Positions 38,134 to 45,870 of a DNA stretch of 64,000 nucleotides are shown here, in pieces. The DNA is from Chryseobacterium artocarpi. Its GTDB lineage: Bacteria; Bacteroidota; Bacteroidia; Flavobacteriales; Weeksellaceae. The stretch lies in the NCBI RefSeq assembly GCF_001684975.1, contig NZ_MAYH01000001.1, positions 496,001 to 560,000 on the forward strand. Reading direction: 5' to 3'. The notes beneath the pieces are model-generated. The model ran no database searches. It was not told the DNA's origin and saw only the letters and a program-made list of their open reading frames with translations. The translations under genes were made by a program, and so were the position numbers. The number at the start of each line of letters is the position of its first letter. Within the stretch, counting starts at the first letter, position 1.

Positions 38134-38199
38134 ATAAATAATGCTGGAAATAAATATGGATGACGGTTGTGTAGAGCTAATTAAAGAATAGAATTCTGT

Positions 38200-38245
38200 T
38201 TATGACCTGAATCATAAATAAAACATTTTTAAAGAGATACCTTTG
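38200..38245 (+). promoter_or_regulatory. Crp/Fnr-type operator plus -7 element, site 4
   Basis: TTATGA-CCTGAA-TCATAA (38200-38217) is centred 29.5 bp upstream of TACCTTTG (38238-38245). It drives the small membrane protein gene at 38312 and extends the regulon to the end of the island. Confidence 0.68.
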
Positions 38246-38254
38246 GGTAGATGA

Positions 38255-38482
<228 letters not shown>

Positions 38483-38769
38483 ATTAGCAGGGATTCATCA
38501 TATTCTAAGTTGTATTCGGGAAAAGAGATATTTTAAAAAAGTATGTTTTTCCCAAATTCGTTTTTAATAAAGGATGAATTAATTTTGTTATAAATAAAAA
38601 TGGTACTCCTTGTTTTAAAGGGTACATGACAATGGTTAAATAAACTTTAATAAATATGGCATCTCATTAGTAGATATGGATGGTTTTTTTTAGTGCTAGG
38701 AATAATTAAGCTATAGCAAAATACATTTTAGTATTTATATTTATAGTTTGATTTTCTTAACTTTGAAAA

Positions 38770-39648
38770 ATGAAAGGAAAGGTAAAAAGAGTTGTTTCGG
38801 AGTTTAATAGTGAATTAAAACTAAAAGGTTTCCGTGCCTTCCAGATTGAGCAGGACGGGAGTGAAACCCGTGTATACAGCAGAAAAGAATTCTATAAAAT
38901 CTGCCTTACAACCGGGAAAAGTAAAATTCATTATTCTGATAAAAGTTTCGAGCAGGAAGGAACGGTGCTTTTTTTCGGAAACCCACATATTCCTTATTCC
39001 TGGGAAACGATTTCAACAACTTATAAAGGGTATACCATTCTTTTTTCTGAAGAATTTTTTAAGAATTCTGAACGTTCTGAAAGTTTACAGCAGTCATCTT
39101 TCTTTAAAATCGGTGGAACTCCTGTCCTGAAAATTGCCGAAGAGCAAAGACAATTTCTTAATACTATTTTCCAAAAGATGATTGCAGAACAGGAAAGCGA
39201 TTATGTTTATAAGGATGAGCTGATACGCAACTACATCAGTCTTATCATTCATGAATCTCTGAAGCTGGAACCTGCAGAAAATTTTGATCAGAATAAAAAT
39301 GCGGCATCAAGGCTATCATCCGTTTTTCTGGAACTGTTGGAAAGACAATTTCCCATTGAAACTACAGACCAATCTCTGCAATTGAAGTCCGCTCAGGATT
39401 TTGCGAAGAATCTGAATGTTCACGTCAATTATCTCAATCGTGCAGTAAAAGAAGTTACAGGAAAATCGACGACAGCTCATATCACAGAACGTATACTTAC
39501 AGAAGCAAAAGCATTGTTGCAACACACCGATTGGAATATTTCAGAAATTGCTTTTGCGCTCGGATTCGATTATCCGACGTATTTTAATAACTTTTTTAAA
39601 AAGCAAACAGGAACCAATCCAAAAGCTTTTCGTTTGACGGAGGTTTGA
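38770..39648 (+). CDS. AraC family transcriptional regulator
   Basis: The 292-residue protein has an N-terminal cupin-like sensor region (about 1-180) and a C-terminal double HTH with NVHVNYLNRAVKEVTGKS and the AraC signature SEIAFALGFDYPTYFNNFFKKQTGTNP. It is followed by a secreted alpha/beta hydrolase, whose expression it may control. The ligand is unknown. Confidence 0.9.
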   Translation: MKGKVKRVVSEFNSELKLKGFRAFQIEQDGSETRVYSRKEFYKICLTTGKSKIHYSDKSFEQEGTVLFFGNPHIPYSWETISTTYKGYTILFSEEFFKNSERSESLQQSSFFKIGGTPVLKIAEEQRQFLNTIFQKMIAEQESDYVYKDELIRNYISLIIHESLKLEPAENFDQNKNAASRLSSVFLELLERQFPIETTDQSLQLKSAQDFAKNLNVHVNYLNRAVKEVTGKSTTAHITERILTEAKALLQHTDWNISEIAFALGFDYPTYFNNFFKKQTGTNPKAFRLTEV

Positions 39649-39700
39649 TTTTCTTAATTTTTGGTTTGATTATCATTAACTATTAGCAATCCGCTGTTTC

Positions 39701-39708
39701 TAATTTTG
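39701..39708 (+). promoter_or_regulatory. TAnnTTTG -7 element for hydrolase
   Basis: TAATTTTG matches the -7 consensus and lies 29 bp upstream of the hydrolase start codon. The upstream AraC regulator may act here. Confidence 0.45.
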
Positions 39709-39737
39709 TATTAGTAATTTTTAAACAAAATTCAGAT

Positions 39738-40793
39738 ATGAAAATAGTAACAACAGTGATGGCTCTGTCCCTTCTTTTTATCGGACAGGCATTTGCGCAG
39801 AATAAAAAATCAAATCAAACCAAAATGAATGCAACAGAACAAAACGAGCATTATACTTTCGAGCTAAGTGATAAAGTTACCCGAAAAGCCGTTACCTTCA
39901 AAAACCGTTACGGAATAACGCTTTCCGGAGATTTATACCTTCCCAAAAATGCAGGGAACGAAAAACTGGCAGCTCTGGCAATCAGTGGACCTTTTGGTGC
40001 GGTGAAAGAACAATCTTCAGGTTTATATGCCAATCAAATGGCGGAAAGGGGTTTTGCTGTTATCGCTTTTGATCCTTCTTATACCGGAGAAAGTGGAGGT
40101 GAGCCGAGAGATATTGCTTCTCCAGACATCAATACGGAAGATTTCAGTGCGGCAGTTGATTTCTTAGGACTTCAACACAATGTAGACCGCAACAAAATCG
40201 GAATCATTGGGATTTGTGGCTTTGCAACTTTTGCATTGAATGCAACCATTGCCGACAAACGAGTGAAAGCAGTAGCGACAACAAGTGCTTATGATATTTC
40301 AAGAGTGAGCGCTAAAGGCTATTATGATAAAATGACTTCTGAAGAACGTACGAAAGCTTTCGAAACAATGAGCCTGCAACGTTGGGTGGATGCTGAAAAT
40401 GGAAAGCCTGAATATCCGACAACCCATTTACCTGAAAAATTAAACGGTGATGAACCTCAGTTTGTAAAGGATTATTTTGATTATTACAAAACGCCGAGAG
40501 GGTATCACAAACGTTCTTTAAACTCCAATAAAGGCTGGACGAAAACCAATTCGATATCTTTTGCCAACTCGGTGATGTTGAGTTATATCAAAGAAATTTC
40601 TCCAAGACCAATGCTTCTGATTGCCGGAGAAAATGCACACTCCAAATATATGAGTGAAGATATTTACAAAATGGCTGCGGAACCGAAAGAATTGATGATT
40701 ATTCCGAATGCTGTTCACGTAGATTTATATGACAAAGTGGATGTGATTCCTTTTGAAAAACTGGATAATTTCTTCAGAACGAATTTAAAATAA
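39738..40793 (+). CDS. Exported alpha/beta hydrolase with Cys nucleophile
   Basis: The 351-residue protein has a signal peptide (MKIVTTVMALSLLFIGQAFAQ) and a dienelactone-hydrolase/YcjY-like fold: GDLYLPKN, AFDPSYTGESGG, IGIIGICGF. The nucleophile elbow reads GICGF, so Cys occupies the usual Ser position, as in dienelactone hydrolases. Candidate acid and His are in PMLLIAGENAHSK and NAVHVDLYD. Likely periplasmic. It is downstream of the AraC regulator on the same strand. Confidence 0.82.
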   Translation: MKIVTTVMALSLLFIGQAFAQNKKSNQTKMNATEQNEHYTFELSDKVTRKAVTFKNRYGITLSGDLYLPKNAGNEKLAALAISGPFGAVKEQSSGLYANQMAERGFAVIAFDPSYTGESGGEPRDIASPDINTEDFSAAVDFLGLQHNVDRNKIGIIGICGFATFALNATIADKRVKAVATTSAYDISRVSAKGYYDKMTSEERTKAFETMSLQRWVDAENGKPEYPTTHLPEKLNGDEPQFVKDYFDYYKTPRGYHKRSLNSNKGWTKTNSISFANSVMLSYIKEISPRPMLLIAGENAHSKYMSEDIYKMAAEPKELMIIPNAVHVDLYDKVDVIPFEKLDNFFRTNLK

Positions 40794-40869
40794 TTGAACA
40801 TTGCAATAGTTAAATCCACTTTTTAAATTGGCGGATTTTTAGCGTTTTTATTTTTCTAAATATTTAAAA

Positions 40870-41430
40870 ATGAGTTTTAACAAAGATATTTTTGCCAGAC
40901 TTCGGAATGGTGAAACAATAATGCCTGATGATCCTGAAATTCATAAATTGCTGCAGGCTTCTTATGAAGTTAAGAAACAGTTGATTCTATTAAATACTTC
41001 CACAGAACCGGATGAGATTTTAAAAATATTAAGTGAGATTGTAGGTGAAAAATTGGAGAATGTAGCGGTATTTACACCTATTTATATCAACTACGGAAAG
41101 CATCTCAGCATCGGTAAAAATGTATTCATTAACTTTGATTGTACCTTTCTTACTTTGGGCGGAATTACGATTGAAGACGACGTTTTAATCGGTCCGAAAG
41201 TTAGTCTGATCACTGAAAATCATCCTTTAGAACCTCAGCACAGAAAAGGATTGATAGGAAAATCTATTCATATTAAAAAAAATGCGTGGATAGGAGCCAG
41301 TGCAACCATTCTTCCTGGAGTTACGATTGGCGAAAATTCGGTAGTTGCAGCTGGAGCGGTGGTTTCCAAAGATGTTCCAGATAATGTTGTGGTGGGAGGG
41401 ATTCCTGCGAAAATCATAAAAACAATTTAG
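40870..41430 (+). CDS. Sugar O-acetyltransferase (hexapeptide, Maa/LacA-like)
   Basis: The 186-residue protein has the N-terminal Maa-type helical region ([17 protein letters not shown]) and left-handed beta-helix hexapeptide repeats ([61 protein letters not shown]). The active-site His is in ENHPLE. It transfers acetyl from acetyl-CoA to maltose, glucose or galactoside-like sugars. Length is normal. Confidence 0.9.
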   Translation: MSFNKDIFARLRNGETIMPDDPEIHKLLQASYEVKKQLILLNTSTEPDEILKILSEIVGEKLENVAVFTPIYINYGKHLSIGKNVFINFDCTFLTLGGITIEDDVLIGPKVSLITENHPLEPQHRKGLIGKSIHIKKNAWIGASATILPGVTIGENSVVAAGAVVSKDVPDNVVVGGIPAKIIKTI

Positions 41431-41677
41431 AGGCTGTCTCAGATGAAGAATACGCTGAAGCCAACAAAAAATAATTTTCTATAAAGAGCAAAAATGAATC
41501 AGTCTCAAAAGCTGGGGGAATATTGTATTTATGGAATTTAATTTAAAGCAAAGTTTTTAGCCTCTTATCTCGTGTTTTCAAGAGCAAAGAATAGAATCAA
41601 TTTTATTGATTCTTTCTAAGCGAATACATATCCATGAAGCTTCTTCAGTGACAAAGTTGCACTTCTTTGCTCCCTAA

Positions 41678-41854
41678 AATAAAACATTTGAATCATCTTT
41701 CTTTGCGATTAAAAAAAGACCTGTTGCTTCAATAAAAAGTATAGATTTTGTACTAGTCCCAACTTTTGCCCCGGATCCGAAAAAATTTACAGAATTATAT
41801 AGTATAGCAGGAATTAATCCTATCATGTTTAATAATAAAAAAATCGCTACTTAA
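41678..41854 (+). pseudogene. C-terminal remnant of an unidentified gene
   Basis: An open frame without start codon encodes 58 residues with protein-like composition (FESSFFAIKKRPVASIKS; FVLVPTFAPDPKKFTEL; GINPIMFN). Its stop lies inside a terminator hairpin, as for a normal gene end. The family is unknown. Upstream stops indicate that the N-terminal part was lost. Confidence 0.4.
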
Positions 41855-41870
41855 AAAGTAACGATTTTTT
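41838..41870. terminator. Rho-independent terminator
   Basis: AAAAAATCGCTACTT / AAGTAACGATTTTTT stem with one mismatch, followed at once by repeat copy B. Confidence 0.55.
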
Positions 41871-41875
41871 GTTGT

Positions 41876-41932
41876 GTGAACTTGACAGGACGCTATCCAA
41901 ACTCCTTTTTTACTGATATAGAAAATATTTTA
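41876..41932. repeat. Dispersed repeat copy B, possible decayed tRNA fragment
   Basis: Matches copy A (14601-14657) at 50 of 57 positions, and like it follows a terminator-like hairpin. Its first bases (GTGAACTTGACAGGA) resemble the tRNA-Arg 3' end. Confidence 0.45.
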
Positions 41933-42195
41933 GAAATATGTATTTGAAAATGAATTATTTATATTTTTGTTTGAATCCTGTTGACAATTTTTAATATTTC
42001 GATACAAAAAATGAACCTCATTGATCTATAGATTATTACTGTTTTTGAGGGATGGCTGAATGACAATTACCTGATAAACTGATGATTATTAATCCAAAGG
42101 TAGTTGTGTTTATAATTTGAACCAAATAAAACAAAAAAAATCAACTTTTTAAATTTCATCTAGTCTTTATTAATAGCTACCCGTTTGAGGCTTTT

Positions 42196-42777
42196 CTATC
42201 GTAAATGTTTTGGTTTAAGATTCAGTGCTGCACTTTCTACGACTTCCTCTATGCGCTTTTGCCTGGTTTCCTGTTTTCTGACGAGGATAATCCAGCTCAA
42301 TATTATTTTTCTTGTTGATTTGCTCAAACTTAGGAAATAATCTTTTGAGCCATTATGTTTTTCGAATGCAATTTCTAAGTCGTTCGGAATTATCACTTCT
42401 TCTATTTCATCCAAGATTGTCCAATATCCGTTTTGTTTCGCAATCTCAACACTTTCGTAACCCGCTTTTGTCATCCTTTTGTTGCCAATGAGCTGCTGGA
42501 CTTTTTCTTTGTTGATTTTTGACCAGTTGCTTTTCGGTTTACGTTTGCTAAAAAACTGCATAAACGAAATGTCGTTAATCTTTTTCCTTGTGCTGTCAAT
42601 CCAACCGAAGCAAAGAGCTTCATCAACGGCTTCACTCCAACTTAATGAAGGGATATTCGACTTTTTTGTATAAAAGACAAGCCAAACAGATTGTTTGGAC
42701 TGATGGTTTTTTTCCAACCATTGTCTCCAATCTGTTTGGCTTTGTGGACTATATGTTTCAATTTCCTTATGATGCAT
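42196..42777 (-). CDS. YdeI/OmpD-associated family protein
   Basis: The 193-residue protein has family markers: WLEKNHQSKQSVWLVFYTKK, LSWSEAVDEALCFGWIDS, FSKRKPKSNWSKINKEKV and the C-terminal RKIILSWIILVRKQETRQKRIEEVV. Members are linked to bacteriocin or peptide resistance, without a defined reaction. Its start overlaps the end of the epoxide-hydrolase-like gene by 11 bp, so they are co-transcribed. Confidence 0.8.
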   Translation of the reverse strand: MHHKEIETYSPQSQTDWRQWLEKNHQSKQSVWLVFYTKKSNIPSLSWSEAVDEALCFGWIDSTRKKINDISFMQFFSKRKPKSNWSKINKEKVQQLIGNKRMTKAGYESVEIAKQNGYWTILDEIEEVIIPNDLEIAFEKHNGSKDYFLSLSKSTRKIILSWIILVRKQETRQKRIEEVVESAALNLKPKHLR

Positions 42778-43732
42778 TCTGTTGTGCTAACCATTTTAAA
42801 ATTGAAAGGTTTGTTTCCTCCGGTTTTTCCTGCTGAATCCAATGACCACAATCTAAACTGACAATGTCCAGATTAGGAACGATATTTTTCAGGTTTTCAG
42901 ACTTTGGAATCGTATCCTGTTCTCCATATATCATCAGAGTTGGCTGATGAATGATTGGCTTTATGTTCGCCATCAGGTGCCAGTTTCTATCAAGGTTTCT
43001 GTACCAGTTTATAGCTCCGGTAAACCCGGATAATTCAAAGGCAGAAACAAATACAGACAGTTCATTGTCTTCCATTAGAGGTTTCCCAAAAGGTTTTTCT
43101 GCTCTTGCAAGATTGATCATTAGCATTCCCGGAGCAGGTGGAGCGGGAGGTACATCTTTGCGAAATATGTTACGCATGAATTGAGGTGTGTTTTCATTCA
43201 TTATAGAATCTGCAACTCCCACTTTTTTGTTGAAATGAACAAAATAGAAGTCTTCTCCAAATATGGTTTCCATAAATTCAATCCATGGTTGTTCTCCGCG
43301 CTCCTGATATGGCAGAGCTAAATTTATTATCTTATTAACCCGTTTAGGATACAATAGTGCCAGATTCCAGACAACATTTGCACCCCAGTCATGACCGACG
43401 AAGGTGGCATCCTTGTATCCGTAGTAGTCGAGTAGAGCAATAAGGTCACCCGTCAGGTGCTTTATATCATAATCAGTTACTTCGGTTGGGCAAGATGAGT
43501 TACCATAGCCACGTTGATTTGGGACAATGACATGATAACCTGCTGCAACAAGAGCTGGTATCTGAAAACGCCATGAAAATGCATGTTCTGGAAAACCGTG
43601 ACAGAGAACAATCGGTTTGTCTGAATTTTGTTTTCCTGCTTCAAATACTTCTAATACTACATTGTTAACTGAAATCATAGTAGGCTTTGGAAATTCGGTT
43701 TGATTGGATGCTGTACTGTGTAAGTCTCTCAT
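42767..43732 (-). CDS. Epoxide-hydrolase-like alpha/beta hydrolase
   Basis: 321 residues from the ATG at 43732; the longer frame would use a TTG that overlaps the -7 element. Motifs: HGFPEHAFSWRFQIPAL with oxyanion HG-P, nucleophile GHDWGANVVW (Asp), Tyr-rich cap, and C-terminal DCGHWIQQEKPEE with catalytic His. An Asp nucleophile with HGFPE fits soluble epoxide hydrolase or haloalkane dehalogenase relatives. Cytosolic. Confidence 0.85.
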   Translation of the reverse strand: MRDLHSTASNQTEFPKPTMISVNNVVLEVFEAGKQNSDKPIVLCHGFPEHAFSWRFQIPALVAAGYHVIVPNQRGYGNSSCPTEVTDYDIKHLTGDLIALLDYYGYKDATFVGHDWGANVVWNLALLYPKRVNKIINLALPYQERGEQPWIEFMETIFGEDFYFVHFNKKVGVADSIMNENTPQFMRNIFRKDVPPAPPAPGMLMINLARAEKPFGKPLMEDNELSVFVSAFELSGFTGAINWYRNLDRNWHLMANIKPIIHQPTLMIYGEQDTIPKSENLKNIVPNLDIVSLDCGHWIQQEKPEETNLSILKWLAQQNAS

Positions 43733-43762
43733 GTTTTTATTGTTTAATAAATAATTGTGAGA

Positions 43763-43770
43763 CAAATTTA
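43763..43770 (-). promoter_or_regulatory. TAnnTTTG -7 element for epoxide-hydrolase-like operon
   Basis: CAAATTTA on the plus strand reads TAAATTTG on the minus strand, 31 bp upstream of the chosen ATG. It supports that start over the upstream TTG. Confidence 0.5.
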
Positions 43771-43950
43771 AGTCTGGTTTGTGACAACATGATGTCAGTA
43801 GTCAAAAGTCCTTTAGTGATAACTATCAAAATATTTCTGTAAACTCATGTTGCGGTTCAAGTTTTACGAACAGAAAGAAAATACTATACATGAGTGATCA
43901 AACCATAAAATGTCAGGCTGTAAAAGTTTGATATAGAAACTTTTATACGT

Positions 43951-43984
43951 AAAAAAATAGAGACAACTATAAAATAGTTGTCTC
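43951..43984 (-). terminator. Terminator of tRNA-Arg
   Basis: GAGACAACTA / TAGTTGTCTC stem with an A-rich loop and an A tract that reads as a T run on the minus strand. Confidence 0.65.
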
Positions 43985-43990
43985 CTTAAG

Positions 43991-44064
43991 TGAGCTCGAC
44001 AGGATTCAAACCTGTAACCTTCTGAGCCGTAATCAGATGCGCTATTCAGTTGCGCCACGAGCCC
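43991..44064 (-). tRNA. tRNA-Arg (anticodon ACG)
   Basis: Folds as a standard cloverleaf on the minus strand. Acceptor arms are GGGCTCG and CGAGCTC with discriminator A, the anticodon stem is TCTGA/TCAGA around loop TTACGGC (anticodon ACG), and the T arm is ACAGG-TTTGAAT-CCTGT. The 3' CCA is not encoded. Reads CGN Arg codons after A34 to I editing. Confidence 0.95.
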
Positions 44065-44090
44065 GTTTGTTTGTTATTGTTTAACGGTTG

Positions 44091-44098
44091 CAAATATA
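44091..44098 (-). promoter_or_regulatory. TAnnTTTG -7 element for tRNA-Arg
   Basis: CAAATATA reads TATATTTG on the minus strand, 27 bp before the mature tRNA 5' end. Confidence 0.55.
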
Positions 44099-44122
44099 CC
44101 ACTTTTTTCCGTTCTTTGAAAC

Positions 44123-45169
44123 ATGAAAAAGAAAATTTTACTTTTATTTACGGTATTTTCGCTAATTGCCTGTAAAAGAGAATCAAAAATTTCGTCCTCA
44201 GATTGGACAAATATCTCAAATCGCACCCAATACAAGGAACAAGATGGAAATCTGGAGCTGAAATCTGGAAATTTTACCTATAATTTCAAGCAGAATCAGA
44301 CTCCTTTCAAGAAAATCATCTTACTTAATGCAAGTATGGCTGGGTATATTTCAGAGCTTGGAGCAGAAAATTTAATCATTGGAGTGTCAAGTCCAGAGTA
44401 TATTTATTCAGAAAAAATCCAGAATCTGATCAAAGAAGGAAAAATCCAGAATGTAGGAAGTGATCAGAAATATGATGTGGAGAAAATTATTTCCATGAAA
44501 CCGGATGCTATTTTCACCAATTATATTGCAAGTTTCGATAATGCTTATCAATTGTTGAAGAATAATGGAATTCAGGTTGTATTCCTTGATGAGTACATGG
44601 AACAGCAACCATTGCAGAAAACGGCATATATAAAATTGTTCGGGGAACTCTTCGGAAAAGAAAAAGAAGCTGAAGCTAAATATCAGGAGGTTGAGAAGAA
44701 CTACAATGATTTAAAACAACTGGCATTAAAAGCAAAAGACAAACCTTTAGTTCTGGCGAATGAAATGTATGGTGATGTTTGGTATCTTCCTGGTGGAAAC
44801 ACGTCTGTAGCTCACTATATTGCTGATGCTAACGCTACTTATATTATGAAAGATAATAAGGATGAAAAAGCTTTGACAATGAGCTTTGAAGAAGTATATG
44901 CTAAAACAAGCGGCGTTCAATACTGGGTAAACGCAGGAAATCATACTTCGAAAAATGAAATGCTGAAGATGAATCCTTTCTACGGAAAGCTCGATGTATT
45001 CAATAACGGAAAACTGTATACCATGGCTGGAAGAGAGAGAAAGCAAGCCAATGATTTCTTTGAAAGTGGTGTAGTAAGAGCAGATTTAATCCTTAAAGAT
45101 TACATTAAGATCTTCCATCCTGAACTTTTACCGAATTATCAGTTTACTTATATGAAAGAATTGCAGTAA
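44123..45169 (+). CDS. ABC-type siderophore/cobalamin-binding lipoprotein
   Basis: The 348-residue protein has a lipoprotein signal (LLLFTVFSLIAC, lipobox Cys) and the class III TroA-like binding fold: ASMAGYISELGAENLIIGVSS, KIISMKPDAIFTNYI, GIQVVFLDEYMEQ, a long backbone helix, VLANEMYGDVWYLPGG, and FESGVVRADLILKDYI. It captures a ferric siderophore, heme or vitamin B12 for a permease not seen in the window. MtgA follows by 43 bp. Confidence 0.85.
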   Translation: MKKKILLLFTVFSLIACKRESKISSSDWTNISNRTQYKEQDGNLELKSGNFTYNFKQNQTPFKKIILLNASMAGYISELGAENLIIGVSSPEYIYSEKIQNLIKEGKIQNVGSDQKYDVEKIISMKPDAIFTNYIASFDNAYQLLKNNGIQVVFLDEYMEQQPLQKTAYIKLFGELFGKEKEAEAKYQEVEKNYNDLKQLALKAKDKPLVLANEMYGDVWYLPGGNTSVAHYIADANATYIMKDNKDEKALTMSFEEVYAKTSGVQYWVNAGNHTSKNEMLKMNPFYGKLDVFNNGKLYTMAGRERKQANDFFESGVVRADLILKDYIKIFHPELLPNYQFTYMKELQ

Positions 45170-45212
45170 CTCGGAGTATTTGCTTATTTTTGCCTTTCCT
45201 TTTTATAACGTT

Positions 45213-45857
45213 ATGTGGAAAAAAATTAAACAGTTTATTTTCATCGTTCTTGTACTGAACGTAGTTTTCATCATTTGGGGGAGATTTTTTAATCCACCGA
45301 TTACCCTTACACAGATAGGAGGACTCTTTGAGTACGGAAAACTGCACAGAGATTATATTTCCTACGACGAAATGGGAAATAATGTGAAAAAGGCTGTTAT
45401 TGCCTCTGAAGACCAGAAATTTTTTGATCATGACGGTTTTGATTATACAGCTATTGAAAAAGCAATGAAATATAATGAGAAAGGCAAAAAAATAAGAGGT
45501 GGAAGCACAATTTCTCAACAGACTGCAAAAAATGTTTTTCTTTGGCAGGGTAGAAGTTGGGTAAGAAAAGGGTTGGAAGCGGTCTATACTTTTATTATCG
45601 AAAAAGTATGGAGTAAAGATATTATCCTTGAAAGATACCTGAATTCCATTGAAATGGGACAGGGAGTATTCGGAGTAGAAGCCGCAGCACAATATTATTT
45701 TGGAAAATCATCCAAAGATCTTAGCGCGTCTGATGCTGCGTGGATTGCAGCTGTATTACCGAATCCAAAGAAATATGACCCAAAGAATCCATCCCCTTAT
45801 TTAAGAAAGAAACACAATTGGATCATGAGACAGATGAGGAATGTGAGTTTGAAATAG
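45213..45857 (+). CDS. mtgA: Monofunctional peptidoglycan glycosyltransferase
   Basis: 214 residues from the ATG at 45213; the longer frame begins at TTG. One N-terminal membrane anchor (IFIVLVLNVVFIIWGRFF) is followed by a GT51 domain: AVIASEDQKFFDHDGFD (catalytic Glu), RGGSTISQQTAKNVFLW, KGLEAVYTFIIEKVWSKDIILERYLNSIEMGQGVFGVEAAAQ region and AAVLPNPKKYDP. It polymerises glycan strands from lipid II without transpeptidase activity. The length matches MtgA. Confidence 0.93.
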   Translation: MWKKIKQFIFIVLVLNVVFIIWGRFFNPPITLTQIGGLFEYGKLHRDYISYDEMGNNVKKAVIASEDQKFFDHDGFDYTAIEKAMKYNEKGKKIRGGSTISQQTAKNVFLWQGRSWVRKGLEAVYTFIIEKVWSKDIILERYLNSIEMGQGVFGVEAAAQYYFGKSSKDLSASDAAWIAAVLPNPKKYDPKNPSPYLRKKHNWIMRQMRNVSLK

Positions 45858-45870
45858 TATCTTTGTACTA

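Larger units (their letters stand above)
41431..42195. other. Long gene-free interval with repeats and a gene remnant
   Basis: About 765 bp: a half copy of the 38002 repeat at 41430, a hairpin AGAATCAAT/ATTGATTCT at 41593-41613, the coding remnant at 41678-41854, its terminator, and repeat copy B at 41876-41932. No intact gene. Confidence 0.55.

Noticed and set aside
43733..43765. Longer start for the epoxide-hydrolase-like gene
   Set aside because: It uses TTG and overlaps a -7 promoter element; the downstream ATG is preferred.
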